Source: Candidatus Delongbacteria bacterium
GTDB taxonomy: Bacteria > Delongbacteria > UBA4055
Length of the DNA: 5,362 nt
Direction of reading: 5' to 3'
NCBI GenBank assembly: GCA_016938535.1
Contig: JAFGUL010000198.1
Span: 1 to 5,362, forward strand
Under the pieces are notes generated by a model. That model saw only the letters and a program-made list of their open reading frames with translations. It was not told the origin of the DNA and made no database searches. Position 1 is the stretch's first letter. Every line of letters starts with the position of its first letter. Made by a program: the position numbers and the translations under genes. Below, one piece after another: positions 1 through 5,362 of the stretch.

Positions 1-1881
1 GCACCTGCTTTTACAGATCTTGACAGAGACGGACTGCTTGATATGTTAGTAGGAGAATTTGATGGTAATATAAATCACTACGAACAGGATGAAATTAATT
101 CTGATAATTTTACTTATATAAATGATGATATATCCAATATTGATGTCGGAATGTATGCCGCTCCGCTAGTTTATGATATTAACGGTGATAATGAACCTGA
201 ATTGTTCGCCGGTGAATATGGAGGTGTACTTAAACAATACACCCGTGAAATATCAGAACTGGATTGCGGCAGCATAGGTCTAGGTGGGAATATGATCAAA
301 CATTATTATGTAAAACAATCAAACCTGGAAAGTGAAATTAACATTAGCTGTAGCGGTGATCGGTTTTCTATTTCTCTGGACAGTTTATCAGGCTTCAGTA
401 ACTCGGTTATAATCTCAGGAACAGGAACAGATTTTACCAATTCTATATATGTAAAATTCAGTCCTGATTCACTAGGATCATTTAATGGTTCGATATCACA
501 TACGAGTTCTGAACTGGACCAGAAATTTATTTTACTTACCGGATCATGTGATTTTCCGGAGGGTATTCCGGGCGGGTCATTAAGTTTTAACGGATATGAT
601 GAATTTGTAAACATACCTGACAACAGTACTTTAGACCTGATCAACAGCTATACTCTTGAAGCTTGGATCAAACCGGAAGTATTTACTTCATCCGCTGGTA
701 TAATATCTAAATATCAGACAACTTCAGCCAACGGCTATATGTTAAGACTTAGCAATATAGCGCCTTATAGAAGTTTACGTTTTGATGAAATGTACAGTCC
801 TGCCGATCTTCTTGAAGCAGGAAAATGGTATCATGTTGCAGCCGTAAACGATAACGGGAACAGGCATCTTTACCTTAATGGTGAGGAACTGCCTCTTACA
901 GGATCACCTTTAAATGTAGTTAATAATTCAAATTCTCTTTGTATAGGTCTTGATTATTCTTCAAGGTATTTCAACGGTCAAATAGATGAAGTAAAGCTCT
1001 GGAACACTGCGAGAACTCAAAGTCAGATCAGGGAAAGTATGAACATACCTCTTACAGCTTTAGAAACCGGGTTGGTCAGCTACTGGCAGCTAAATGAAAA
1101 CACAGGTGACACAGTTACAGACCGGTTTACTGGCAATGACGGAACTTTAGTTAATATGGATGATACGAACAGAACAGCATCAACTATACCTTTCGGTTCA
1201 GGTGAGGTTTGTACGCAAACTATAGCTTCAGCAGGCTCGTATGATTTTACCGGAACAGGTATCGTTCTTGATGTTGACTCTGTATCAGGATCAATCGAAG
1301 TTGTAATAAGCAGGATAAATTTATCTCCGAATATAATACCGCAGGACGTTAACACAGTTATGGATTCACAATACTGGGTTGTAAGAAAGTACGGAACCGG
1401 TGATTTTACAGCTGATATTAAAATAACGGTCAGCGAAGATCTCTCTGTTTCGGATGAATCAGGATCTTCGATCATCAAGTTGTATAAAAGGACTTCCAAC
1501 TCTGACGGAAGCTGGGCTTATGAACTTGAAGCAGATTCAGTGAACTCTGTATCCGATACTGCAATATTCAGCTACTTGATCAATTCCGATCAACTTATAA
1601 TCCTTAGGGGTAATGTTGATGTTCCACAGAATATTACAACAAACATATCAGGATCTGACTTTATACTTTCATGGTCGCCTGTTCCCGGAGCAGCTTCATA
1701 CAAAGTTTATTCGTCAAATGATCCCTACGGCACTTTTGCTGAAGAAGTAATACCAACGGTCGGTGAAACATGGACTATTCCATATACCGAAAGTAAAAAG
1801 TTTTATTATGTAGTGGCTGTTGACAGTAAGATCACACCCGTCGCGAAAAAGAAAATAAATGTAAAAAAGAATCTTAAGTAA
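1..1881 (+). CDS. Secreted multidomain adhesin-like protein (FG-GAP, Ig-like, LamG, FN3-like), 5' partial
   Basis: The frame is open from base 1 (626 residues visible), so the ATG at 43 is internal and the true start and any signal peptide lie upstream. Residues 1-28 and about 52-82 are two FG-GAP/VCBS-type beta-propeller repeats. The first has a calcium-loop pattern DLDRDGLLD and the second has DINGDNEPE. Residues about 84-182 look like an Ig-like beta domain. Residues about 192-386 are a LamG/concanavalin A-like fold: 'LEAWIKP', 'GKWYHVAAV', 'LYLNGEELP', 'GQIDEVKLWNTART', then 'GLVSYWQLNENTGD'. Residues about 402-538 are beta-rich and not recognised. Residues about 541-610 resemble a fibronectin type III domain ('LSWSPVPGAASYKVY' through 'KKFYYVVAV'). 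The end is a short lysine-rich tail, with no LPXTG motif, membrane anchor or clear type IX sorting domain. By family knowledge such proteins are exported and bind carbohydrate or protein; the ligand cannot be told. It converges on the sigma-factor cassette. Confidence 0.88.
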   Translation, partial: APAFTDLDRDGLLDMLVGEFDGNINHYEQDEINSDNFTYINDDISNIDVGMYAAPLVYDINGDNEPELFAGEYGGVLKQYTREISELDCGSIGLGGNMIKHYYVKQSNLESEINISCSGDRFSISLDSLSGFSNSVIISGTGTDFTNSIYVKFSPDSLGSFNGSISHTSSELDQKFILLTGSCDFPEGIPGGSLSFNGYDEFVNIPDNSTLDLINSYTLEAWIKPEVFTSSAGIISKYQTTSANGYMLRLSNIAPYRSLRFDEMYSPADLLEAGKWYHVAAVNDNGNRHLYLNGEELPLTGSPLNVVNNSNSLCIGLDYSSRYFNGQIDEVKLWNTARTQSQIRESMNIPLTALETGLVSYWQLNENTGDTVTDRFTGNDGTLVNMDDTNRTASTIPFGSGEVCTQTIASAGSYDFTGTGIVLDVDSVSGSIEVVISRINLSPNIIPQDVNTVMDSQYWVVRKYGTGDFTADIKITVSEDLSVSDESGSSIIKLYKRTSNSDGSWAYELEADSVNSVSDTAIFSYLINSDQLIILRGNVDVPQNITTNISGSDFILSWSPVPGAASYKVYSSNDPYGTFAEEVIPTVGETWTIPYTESKKFYYVVAVDSKITPVAKKKINVKKNLK

Positions 1882-1889
1882 ATTAAACA

Positions 1890-1914
1890 GGCATCCCGCA
1901 TGACACGGGATGCC
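1890..1914. terminator. Bidirectional hairpin terminator between convergent genes
   Basis: A perfect 9-bp inverted repeat, GGCATCCCG (1890-1898) and CGGGATGCC (1906-1914), encloses a 7-base loop. It sits in the 44-base gap between the stop of the + strand adhesin-like gene (TAA, 1879-1881) and the stop of the - strand 144-aa gene (TAG, 1928-1926). The T-rich tail is better on the - strand (TGTTTAATTT after the stem) than on the + strand (CTTATACTT). It should therefore stop the sigma cassette transcript most efficiently and probably also the opposing one. Confidence 0.82.
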
Positions 1915-1925
1915 CTTATACTTCG

Positions 1926-2360
1926 CTACTTGTCGATCCTGATCTCGACTCTTCTCTTTTTGAGCTCTTCAGCATGCTTTTCAAGAGCTTCGGCTTCCAT
2001 AGCCAGTTCCGCTTCCTGCTGGGCAAGCCTCTTTTCCTCGATCTCGAGCTCTTTTATCCTGATCTTATGCTCCATTTCCTCAAGTCTGTCGCTTTCGACC
2101 GTCACCTCGAAATGCTTTTCCTTTTCAGTTGACATAAGATATTTGCCCAGAAGCGCAGCGTCAACGAATATCTCTGATGCGCTTGTATTGTCATTAGCCT
2201 CAAAGAAAAGCCCTTCATCCTCGATGTAGCCCTCCTTCTTAGCTATACTCAGGAAGTTATTGTAGTGCTTTATCAGACTTGCACTCATCTCCCTGCCTTC
2301 AAGTTCATCTGCAAGATTTCTGAGTTCTTTCAGCATACTGCTCAGTTTTCTTCTGTCCAT
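1926..2360 (-). CDS. Hypothetical soluble protein with C-terminal coiled coil, last gene of sigma cassette
   Basis: I do not recognise this 144-aa protein. Residues 1-25 are a charged helix. Residues 28-75 form a compact mostly helical region with Y33, G44-Y45, L51-F52, L70-L71 and Y74-L75. Residues about 89-137 are a long Glu/Lys/Ala-rich helix with heptad-like leucine/isoleucine spacing, predicted by eye to be a coiled coil. There is no signal peptide or transmembrane segment, so it should be cytoplasmic. The start is supported by GGGAGG six bases upstream, lying inside the last codons of the sigma gene, with only three bases between the sigma stop and this ATG. Residues 28-75 resemble the C-terminal half of the 88-aa protein encoded before the sigma factor. 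Position suggests a role linked to sigma activity, such as antagonist, sensor or oligomerising partner, but this is inference only. Confidence 0.85.
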   Translation of the reverse strand: MDRRKLSSMLKELRNLADELEGREMSASLIKHYNNFLSIAKKEGYIEDEGLFFEANDNTSASEIFVDAALLGKYLMSTEKEKHFEVTVESDRLEEMEHKIRIKELEIEEKRLAQQEAELAMEAEALEKHAEELKKRRVEIRIDK

Positions 2361-2363
2361 TTG

Positions 2364-2945
2364 TTACCTCCCGTCATTTTTAATTTTATTTTTTGTTTTT
2401 TTCTTCAGCATTTCTCTTGCTTTGACCAGCCTCCATTTAACGAGCGACTCGGATATTCCCTGCGTAAGAGCGATATCTTTGATCCTGAAACCGGAAAAAT
2501 AATGCATTTTCAGTATCTCCGAATAAACCTCCGGAAGTTCATTCAGTACGCTCATCATAGCTGTCCGGTCTGAAATGTTAATGTCGTGAATATTATCATC
2601 TTCGATCTTCTCTATCAGGTCTTGCCTGTTTTCAAGATCGGTTATTATATGCTTTCTCACAAAATCCGTATTTTTTTTCTGTAGATTTATGCAGTGGTTC
2701 TTCATGATCTTTGACAGCCATGAAGGAAATTTTGTAAGATCGTCGAGGACATCGATATACCTGAATACTTTTATCCACACTTCCTGAATACTGTCATCAA
2801 TATCCGCATATTTGTTATAAGAGGAGTTCAGATGGAAACCTGCGAGCCTTTTCAGCATTGGATTGTATAGTTCCATCAGCCTGGAATGATATTTTTCGTT
2901 ACCTTTCTTAACTTCCTTCAGTATGTGCAGGTTTAAGATATTCAT
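2364..2945 (-). CDS. ECF-type (sigma-70 family) RNA polymerase sigma factor
   Basis: This 193-aa protein has the size and layout of a group 4 (extracytoplasmic function) sigma factor. Residues about 21-91 match region 2: an acidic helix 'DIDDSIQEVWIKVFRYID' (core polymerase binding, 2.2), followed by 'FPSWLSKIMKNHCINLQKK' (2.3-2.4, -10 recognition). A variable acidic linker spans about 92-127. Residues about 128-183 match region 4: 'LNELPEVYSEILKMHYF', then a helix-turn-helix 'IKDIALTQGISESLVKWR' and 'LVKAREMLKKK', which would contact the -35 element. Region 3 is absent, as expected for ECF factors. The tail (181-193) is strongly basic. The ATG overlaps the stop of the 88-aa gene (ATGA), so translation is probably coupled; an AGGGAG lies 16 bases upstream, too far to be ideal. 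No membrane anti-sigma gene is adjacent. Its regulon cannot be told. Confidence 0.93.
   Translation of the reverse strand: MNILNLHILKEVKKGNEKYHSRLMELYNPMLKRLAGFHLNSSYNKYADIDDSIQEVWIKVFRYIDVLDDLTKFPSWLSKIMKNHCINLQKKNTDFVRKHIITDLENRQDLIEKIEDDNIHDINISDRTAMMSVLNELPEVYSEILKMHYFSGFRIKDIALTQGISESLVKWRLVKAREMLKKKTKNKIKNDGR
2367..2372 (-). promoter_or_regulatory. Shine-Dalgarno site of the 144-aa gene, inside the sigma gene's end
   Basis: The - strand reads GGGAGG, then TAACAA, then ATG, giving a six-base spacer. The GGGAGG belongs to the last two codons (Gly-Arg) of the sigma gene, and its TAA stop lies in the spacer. This fixes the 2360 start and implies translation coupled to that of the sigma factor. 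Confidence 0.85.
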
Positions 2946-3208
2946 TCGTATTTTCTGTGCTCCCTGAGATATGCCATAAGCAGTGAGATGTTAGAATAAA
3001 TACCTTCCGGGTCTGAATCTTCATCAGGATCGAATAGAGAGTTGTCCAGATACCCCTTTTCATTCAGTAAATTGATGATCCTGCCGTACCTTTCAGCTAT
3101 CAATCTGAATTTTGTGCTATCAGAACCCGAAGATCTGCCGAAAAGAATAGCTTCGCCCGTGATCTTCTTAAGCGTTTCCAGGTATGTATAGTATCTTATC
3201 TTTTCCAT
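2942..3208 (-). CDS. Hypothetical small protein, first gene of sigma cassette
   Basis: I do not recognise this 88-aa protein. It starts with a charged helix (about residues 1-20), has a Gly/Ser-rich stretch (24-31: GRSSGSDS), then a helical region 34-53 ending in GY. An acidic turn (55-68, rich in Asp/Glu) follows, and the last helix contains LL..YL (76-81) and a basic end. There is no signal peptide, transmembrane segment or cysteine/histidine cluster, so it is probably cytoplasmic. The start has a good ribosome site (GGAGAG, four-base spacer). Its TGA overlaps the sigma-factor ATG by four bases, which is strong support for a real, co-translated gene despite its small size. The 34-81 segment resembles residues 28-75 of the 144-aa protein downstream of the sigma gene. 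A regulatory role toward the sigma factor is plausible but unproven. Confidence 0.8.
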   Translation of the reverse strand: MEKIRYYTYLETLKKITGEAILFGRSSGSDSTKFRLIAERYGRIINLLNEKGYLDNSLFDPDEDSDPEGIYSNISLLMAYLREHRKYE

Positions 3209-3212
3209 TTTG

Positions 3213-3218
3213 CTCTCC
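3213..3218 (-). promoter_or_regulatory. Shine-Dalgarno site of the 88-aa gene within a dyad
   Basis: On the - strand GGAGAG lies four bases before the ATG at 3208. It is embedded in the near-perfect dyad TCTCCCGGAGA (3224-3214), and the octamer CCGGAGAG containing it is repeated 19 bases upstream (3239-3232). It fixes the start of the cassette's first gene. Confidence 0.75.
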
Positions 3219-3239
3219 GGGAGAATTTATCCTCTCCGG
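3217..3239. repeat. Imperfect inverted repeat in the cassette leader
   Basis: On the - strand CCGGAGA (3239-3233) can pair with TCTCCCGG (3224-3217) around the eight-base loop GGATAAAT, with one bulged C. The right arm overlaps the first two bases of the Shine-Dalgarno site of the 88-aa gene. It could act as an mRNA hairpin that reduces initiation or as a DNA operator. Confidence 0.4.
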
Positions 3240-3281
3240 TAATTATGACAAATAAAATCGGGAAAAGTTAGTATTTTTTTT

Positions 3282-3656
3282 TTAAAACGCGTTCTCAATG
3301 TGAGTGACGGAATTGTCGGATCCGGCTTTTGAAGATTTTATGCCTATGACATCGAAACGGCAGTCTATGTCTTCGATCTTTTTCTGGAGCATGTAGATCT
3401 GAGCTAATTTTCGGATCTTTTCCTGTTTTCTGTGATTTACGAGTAAAAGAGGTTCGCCGAACTCTTCGGTCCTGTAGGTCTTGACCTCTACGAAGATGAG
3501 TGTACCGTCCTTTTTCGCTACAATATCTATCTCGCCGAAAGTGGAATATCTGAAATTTCTCTGAACTATCTTATAGCCGTTGTCTTCAAGGAACTGAGAG
3601 GCGATAGATTCGCCCCTGTCCCCCGTTTTCTTATTGTCAGACTTTGAAGTTGTCAT
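3282..3656 (-). CDS. yraN: YraN/UPF0102 family nuclease-fold protein
   Basis: This is a complete 124-aa member of UPF0102, matching the family's usual length of about 115-130 residues. The hallmark features appear in order: 'TGDRGESIASQFLEDNGY' (residues 11-28), 'RNFR', 'GEIDIVAKK', 'FVEVKTYR', a Lys/Arg-rich helix 'RKQEKIRKLAQIYML', 'CRFDVIGI', and the terminal 'HIENAF'. The acidic residues of GE, EID and EVK form the E/D-ExK-like set of a restriction-endonuclease-like fold. The family is widely conserved; its exact role is unsettled, with DNA processing suspected. The start codon shares its A with the metG stop (TGATG), and only a weak purine-rich ribosome site lies upstream, so its translation is probably coupled to metG. 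The stop codon abuts an A10 tract. Confidence 0.95.
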   Translation of the reverse strand: MTTSKSDNKKTGDRGESIASQFLEDNGYKIVQRNFRYSTFGEIDIVAKKDGTLIFVEVKTYRTEEFGEPLLLVNHRKQEKIRKLAQIYMLQKKIEDIDCRFDVIGIKSSKAGSDNSVTHIENAF

Positions 3657-5362
3657 CAGTTCAGCTTCTTGCCTAACGGAAGTTCCTGATTTATTTCGAC
3701 TATTTTAAGGTTCTTACCTGCCTTGACTGAAAGCAGCATTCCCTGACTTTCTATTCCCATGAGCATAGCAGGTTTCAGGTTTGACGCGACGAGCACATGC
3801 TTCCCTACTGTGTCCTCAGGTTTATAAAACTTAGCTATACCCGAAATGATCTGCCTAACATCACCGCTTCCGAGGTCTATCTGAAGCTTTAGAAGCTTGT
3901 CGCTGCCTTCCACATTCTCGCATTCGAGTATCTTTCCGGTCTTGATCTCGACTTTTGCGAAATCAGCGATGTCGATCCCGGTCTCAGATGAAGGAGCTTT
4001 GCTCTCCGGTTTCTTCTCCTCTTTCTTTTCGACCTCGATCTTCGGGAACAGCGAGACCGCTTTATTGATCTCTTTTCCTGCAGTAAGTTTTCCCCATTCC
4101 AGTTCAGGCTCGATCTCGCCTTTGAAGATGTCCTTGAGCTCCTCGAACTTCTTCGGGATCACCGGCGATAGGAGCAGGCTTGTGAGCCTTACAGCTTCGA
4201 GGGCGTTGTACAGCACTGACCCGCAGAGTTCCGTATCGGTCTTTAACAGCTGCCACGGTGCGCAGTCCTCAAGATACTTATTCGTGTTCCTGATCATCTT
4301 CATAATATCGTCAAGCGCTTTGTTCAGCTCGAAATCGTAAATGAGCTGTTCAATGCCCGAGAGAAGAGTCTTGAACTCGTTTATGAACGGATTGCAGAAT
4401 TCCGTTTTCTTCAAAGGTGCAGGGATCTTACCGTCAAAATTTCTCGCTATCATGTGGCTGGCACGATTAAGCAGGTTTCCGAAATCATTCGCCAGCTCAG
4501 TGTTGTGCCTTTTAATGAAAAATTCCTTGGTGAAAACTCCGTCATGTCCCAGAGACATTTCTCTGAGCACGTAGAACCTGAATGAAGATGAGCCGTATTT
4601 TTCAATAAGCTCTGTCGGATCGATAACATTCCCCAGAGATTTACTCATCTTCTTACCGCCTTCACCCATCCACCAGCCGTGAATAAGCATACTCTTAGGT
4701 AATTTCACGCCCATTCCAAGCAGCATTGTAGGCCAGTATATCGTATGCTGAAGAAGTATATCCTTAGCCATCATATGAGTAACTGTAGGCCAGTATGTAT
4801 TAAATTTATCATAATCCTCAAGATAACCCATACCGTTTGTATAATTAGTTAATGCATCGAACCAGACATAAGTAACAAAATCGTTATCAAAAGGAAGCGG
4901 AATGCCCCATGGCATCTTTTCCTTGTTCCTTGAAATACACAGAGGATTCAAACCTTTTTTCAGGATCCCGAGAACTTCGTTCTTTCTGAATTTAGGATAT
5001 ATAAAATCATCATTATCTTTCAAAAACTGCTCGTAATCAGCTGCATATTTAGCCATATTGAAGAAATAATTCTCTTCCTTTAACAGAGTTGTCTCTTTCT
5101 CGCATTCAGGACATTTTCCTTCAATAAGATCTTTTTCAGTTACGAATGTCTCACAAGTAGTACAGTATTGACCTTCATATTGATCCTTATAAATATCTCC
5201 TTTATCGAACAGTCCCTGAAGTATAGTTTGAACTTTTTCGTAATGTTTTTCACTTGTCGTTCTGTAAAATATATCATATTCGACATCACATTTCTCAAAT
5301 AATTGAGTGAAAGACGGTATAAGGCTGTCAACATATTCCTTTGGACTTAATCCGTTCTTAAC
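3656..5362 (-). CDS. metG: Methionyl-tRNA synthetase, N-terminus outside window
   Basis: MetRS charges tRNA-Met with methionine in the cytoplasm. The frame is open from the window edge (568 residues visible). The Met at 5056 is therefore internal, and roughly the first 60-80 residues with the HIGH motif are missing. A zinc-binding connective domain has four cysteines (C67-x2-C70 and C84-x2-C87, at 5164-5102), giving a single-knuckle type. 'YVWFDALTNY' and 'MMAKDILLQHTIYWP' line the catalytic core. 'HGWWMGEGGKKMSKSLGN' carries the KMSKS loop (4651-4637), needed for ATP-dependent activation. An all-helical anticodon-binding domain follows, with the typical 'NKYLEDCAPWQL'. A Lys/Glu/Pro-rich linker then leads to a C-terminal Trbp111/EMAP-II-like tRNA-binding and dimerisation domain (last 106 residues, about 3976-3659). 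Everything expected is intact. The upstream half is clearly more AT-rich than the C-terminal half. Confidence 0.97.
   Translation of the reverse strand, partial: VKNGLSPKEYVDSLIPSFTQLFEKCDVEYDIFYRTTSEKHYEKVQTILQGLFDKGDIYKDQYEGQYCTTCETFVTEKDLIEGKCPECEKETTLLKEENYFFNMAKYAADYEQFLKDNDDFIYPKFRKNEVLGILKKGLNPLCISRNKEKMPWGIPLPFDNDFVTYVWFDALTNYTNGMGYLEDYDKFNTYWPTVTHMMAKDILLQHTIYWPTMLLGMGVKLPKSMLIHGWWMGEGGKKMSKSLGNVIDPTELIEKYGSSSFRFYVLREMSLGHDGVFTKEFFIKRHNTELANDFGNLLNRASHMIARNFDGKIPAPLKKTEFCNPFINEFKTLLSGIEQLIYDFELNKALDDIMKMIRNTNKYLEDCAPWQLLKTDTELCGSVLYNALEAVRLTSLLLSPVIPKKFEELKDIFKGEIEPELEWGKLTAGKEINKAVSLFPKIEVEKKEEKKPESKAPSSETGIDIADFAKVEIKTGKILECENVEGSDKLLKLQIDLGSGDVRQIISGIAKFYKPEDTVGKHVLVASNLKPAMLMGIESQGMLLSVKAGKNLKIVEINQELPLGKKLN

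Larger units (their letters stand above)
3209..3281 (-). promoter_or_regulatory. Leader/possible promoter region of the sigma cassette
   Basis: This 73-base gap between yraN and the 88-aa gene is the only long non-coding stretch in the leftward block. On the - strand it holds an A10 tract (3283-3274, overlapping the yraN stop), an AT-rich segment with a CATAAT -10-like hexamer (3247-3242), and then the CCGGAGAG repeats. No convincing -35 hexamer stands 16-18 bases upstream of CATAAT; the best there is TAACTT/AACTTT. An AAC there could suit an ECF-type -35, but this is weak. No terminator hairpin separates yraN from the cassette, so read-through from metG-yraN is also possible. Confidence 0.3.

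Noticed and set aside
306..1499. Two - strand open frames (306-644 and 1080-1499)
   Set aside because: They are antisense to the Ig-like and LamG parts of the adhesin-like gene and have no support of their own.
43..1881. Adhesin-like protein starting at the ATG at 43
   Set aside because: The frame is open before it, and the 14 residues upstream complete the first FG-GAP repeat and its calcium-loop pattern.
1900..2229. Serine-rich open frame on the + strand
   Set aside because: It lies opposite the 144-aa coiled-coil gene and starts inside the terminator hairpin. The Ser/Leu richness is the antisense of Glu/Lys/Ala codons.
2265..2573. 102-aa open frame on the + strand
   Set aside because: It is antisense to the sigma gene and the start of the 144-aa gene, which have strong family or context support; the frame has no recognisable protein features.
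2671..2678. A8 run in the sigma gene linker as a programmed frameshift or phase-variation site
   Set aside because: The reading frame is intact on both sides, the Lys-Lys-Asn codons explain the run, and no alternative frame product is evident.
3897..4574. Two + strand open frames (3897-4340 and 4341-4574)
   Set aside because: Both are antisense to well-conserved metG domains and are serine/phenylalanine-rich shadow translations.
3656..5056. MetRS starting at the ATG at 5056 as a 466-aa protein
   Set aside because: The same frame stays open to the window edge and encodes the zinc-binding cysteines and other conserved MetRS sequence upstream of that Met, so it is an internal residue.
5140..5334. 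64-aa open frame on the - strand
   Set aside because: It lies in another frame of metG sequence that encodes the conserved zinc domain region.

Overview
The window holds the ends of two larger genes and four complete small-to-medium genes. A secreted-type, multidomain adhesin-like protein on the + strand (1-1881, start outside the window) runs tail-to-tail into a leftward block on the - strand. In transcription order that block is metG (start outside the window), yraN, an 88-aa unknown gene, an ECF-type sigma factor gene, and a 144-aa unknown coiled-coil gene. A strong GC-rich hairpin at 1890-1914 separates the two converging units. About 97% of the window is coding, and the only other intergenic gap is 73 bases (3209-3281).

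The organism looks like a bacterium of moderate to low GC. The FG-GAP, Ig-like, LamG and fibronectin-III-like architecture of the first protein, including a 'SYKVYSSNDPYGTF' segment, is of the kind common in secreted proteins of the FCB superphylum (for example Cloacimonadota or Delongbacteria-like lineages). This placement is inferred from protein style only. No rRNA or other phylogenetic marker that I can place precisely is present.

The metG-yraN pair is housekeeping. MetRS carries its zinc-binding cysteines, KMSKS loop, anticodon-binding domain and C-terminal tRNA-binding (EMAP-II/Trbp111-like) domain. Its stop codon overlaps the yraN start by one base (TGATG).

The most interesting part is the three-gene cassette at 3208-1926. 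The 88-aa gene and the sigma gene overlap by four bases (ATGA), and the Shine-Dalgarno sequence of the 144-aa gene is formed by the last codons of the sigma gene. Neither flanking protein has a transmembrane segment, so neither resembles a classical membrane anti-sigma factor. By eye, the C-terminal half of the 88-aa protein and the N-terminal half of the 144-aa protein share a similar pattern of residues (Y..., GY, LF, LL..YL). This suggests that two related soluble proteins bracket, and perhaps regulate, the sigma factor.

No tRNA, rRNA, CRISPR array, insertion sequence or integration site was seen.
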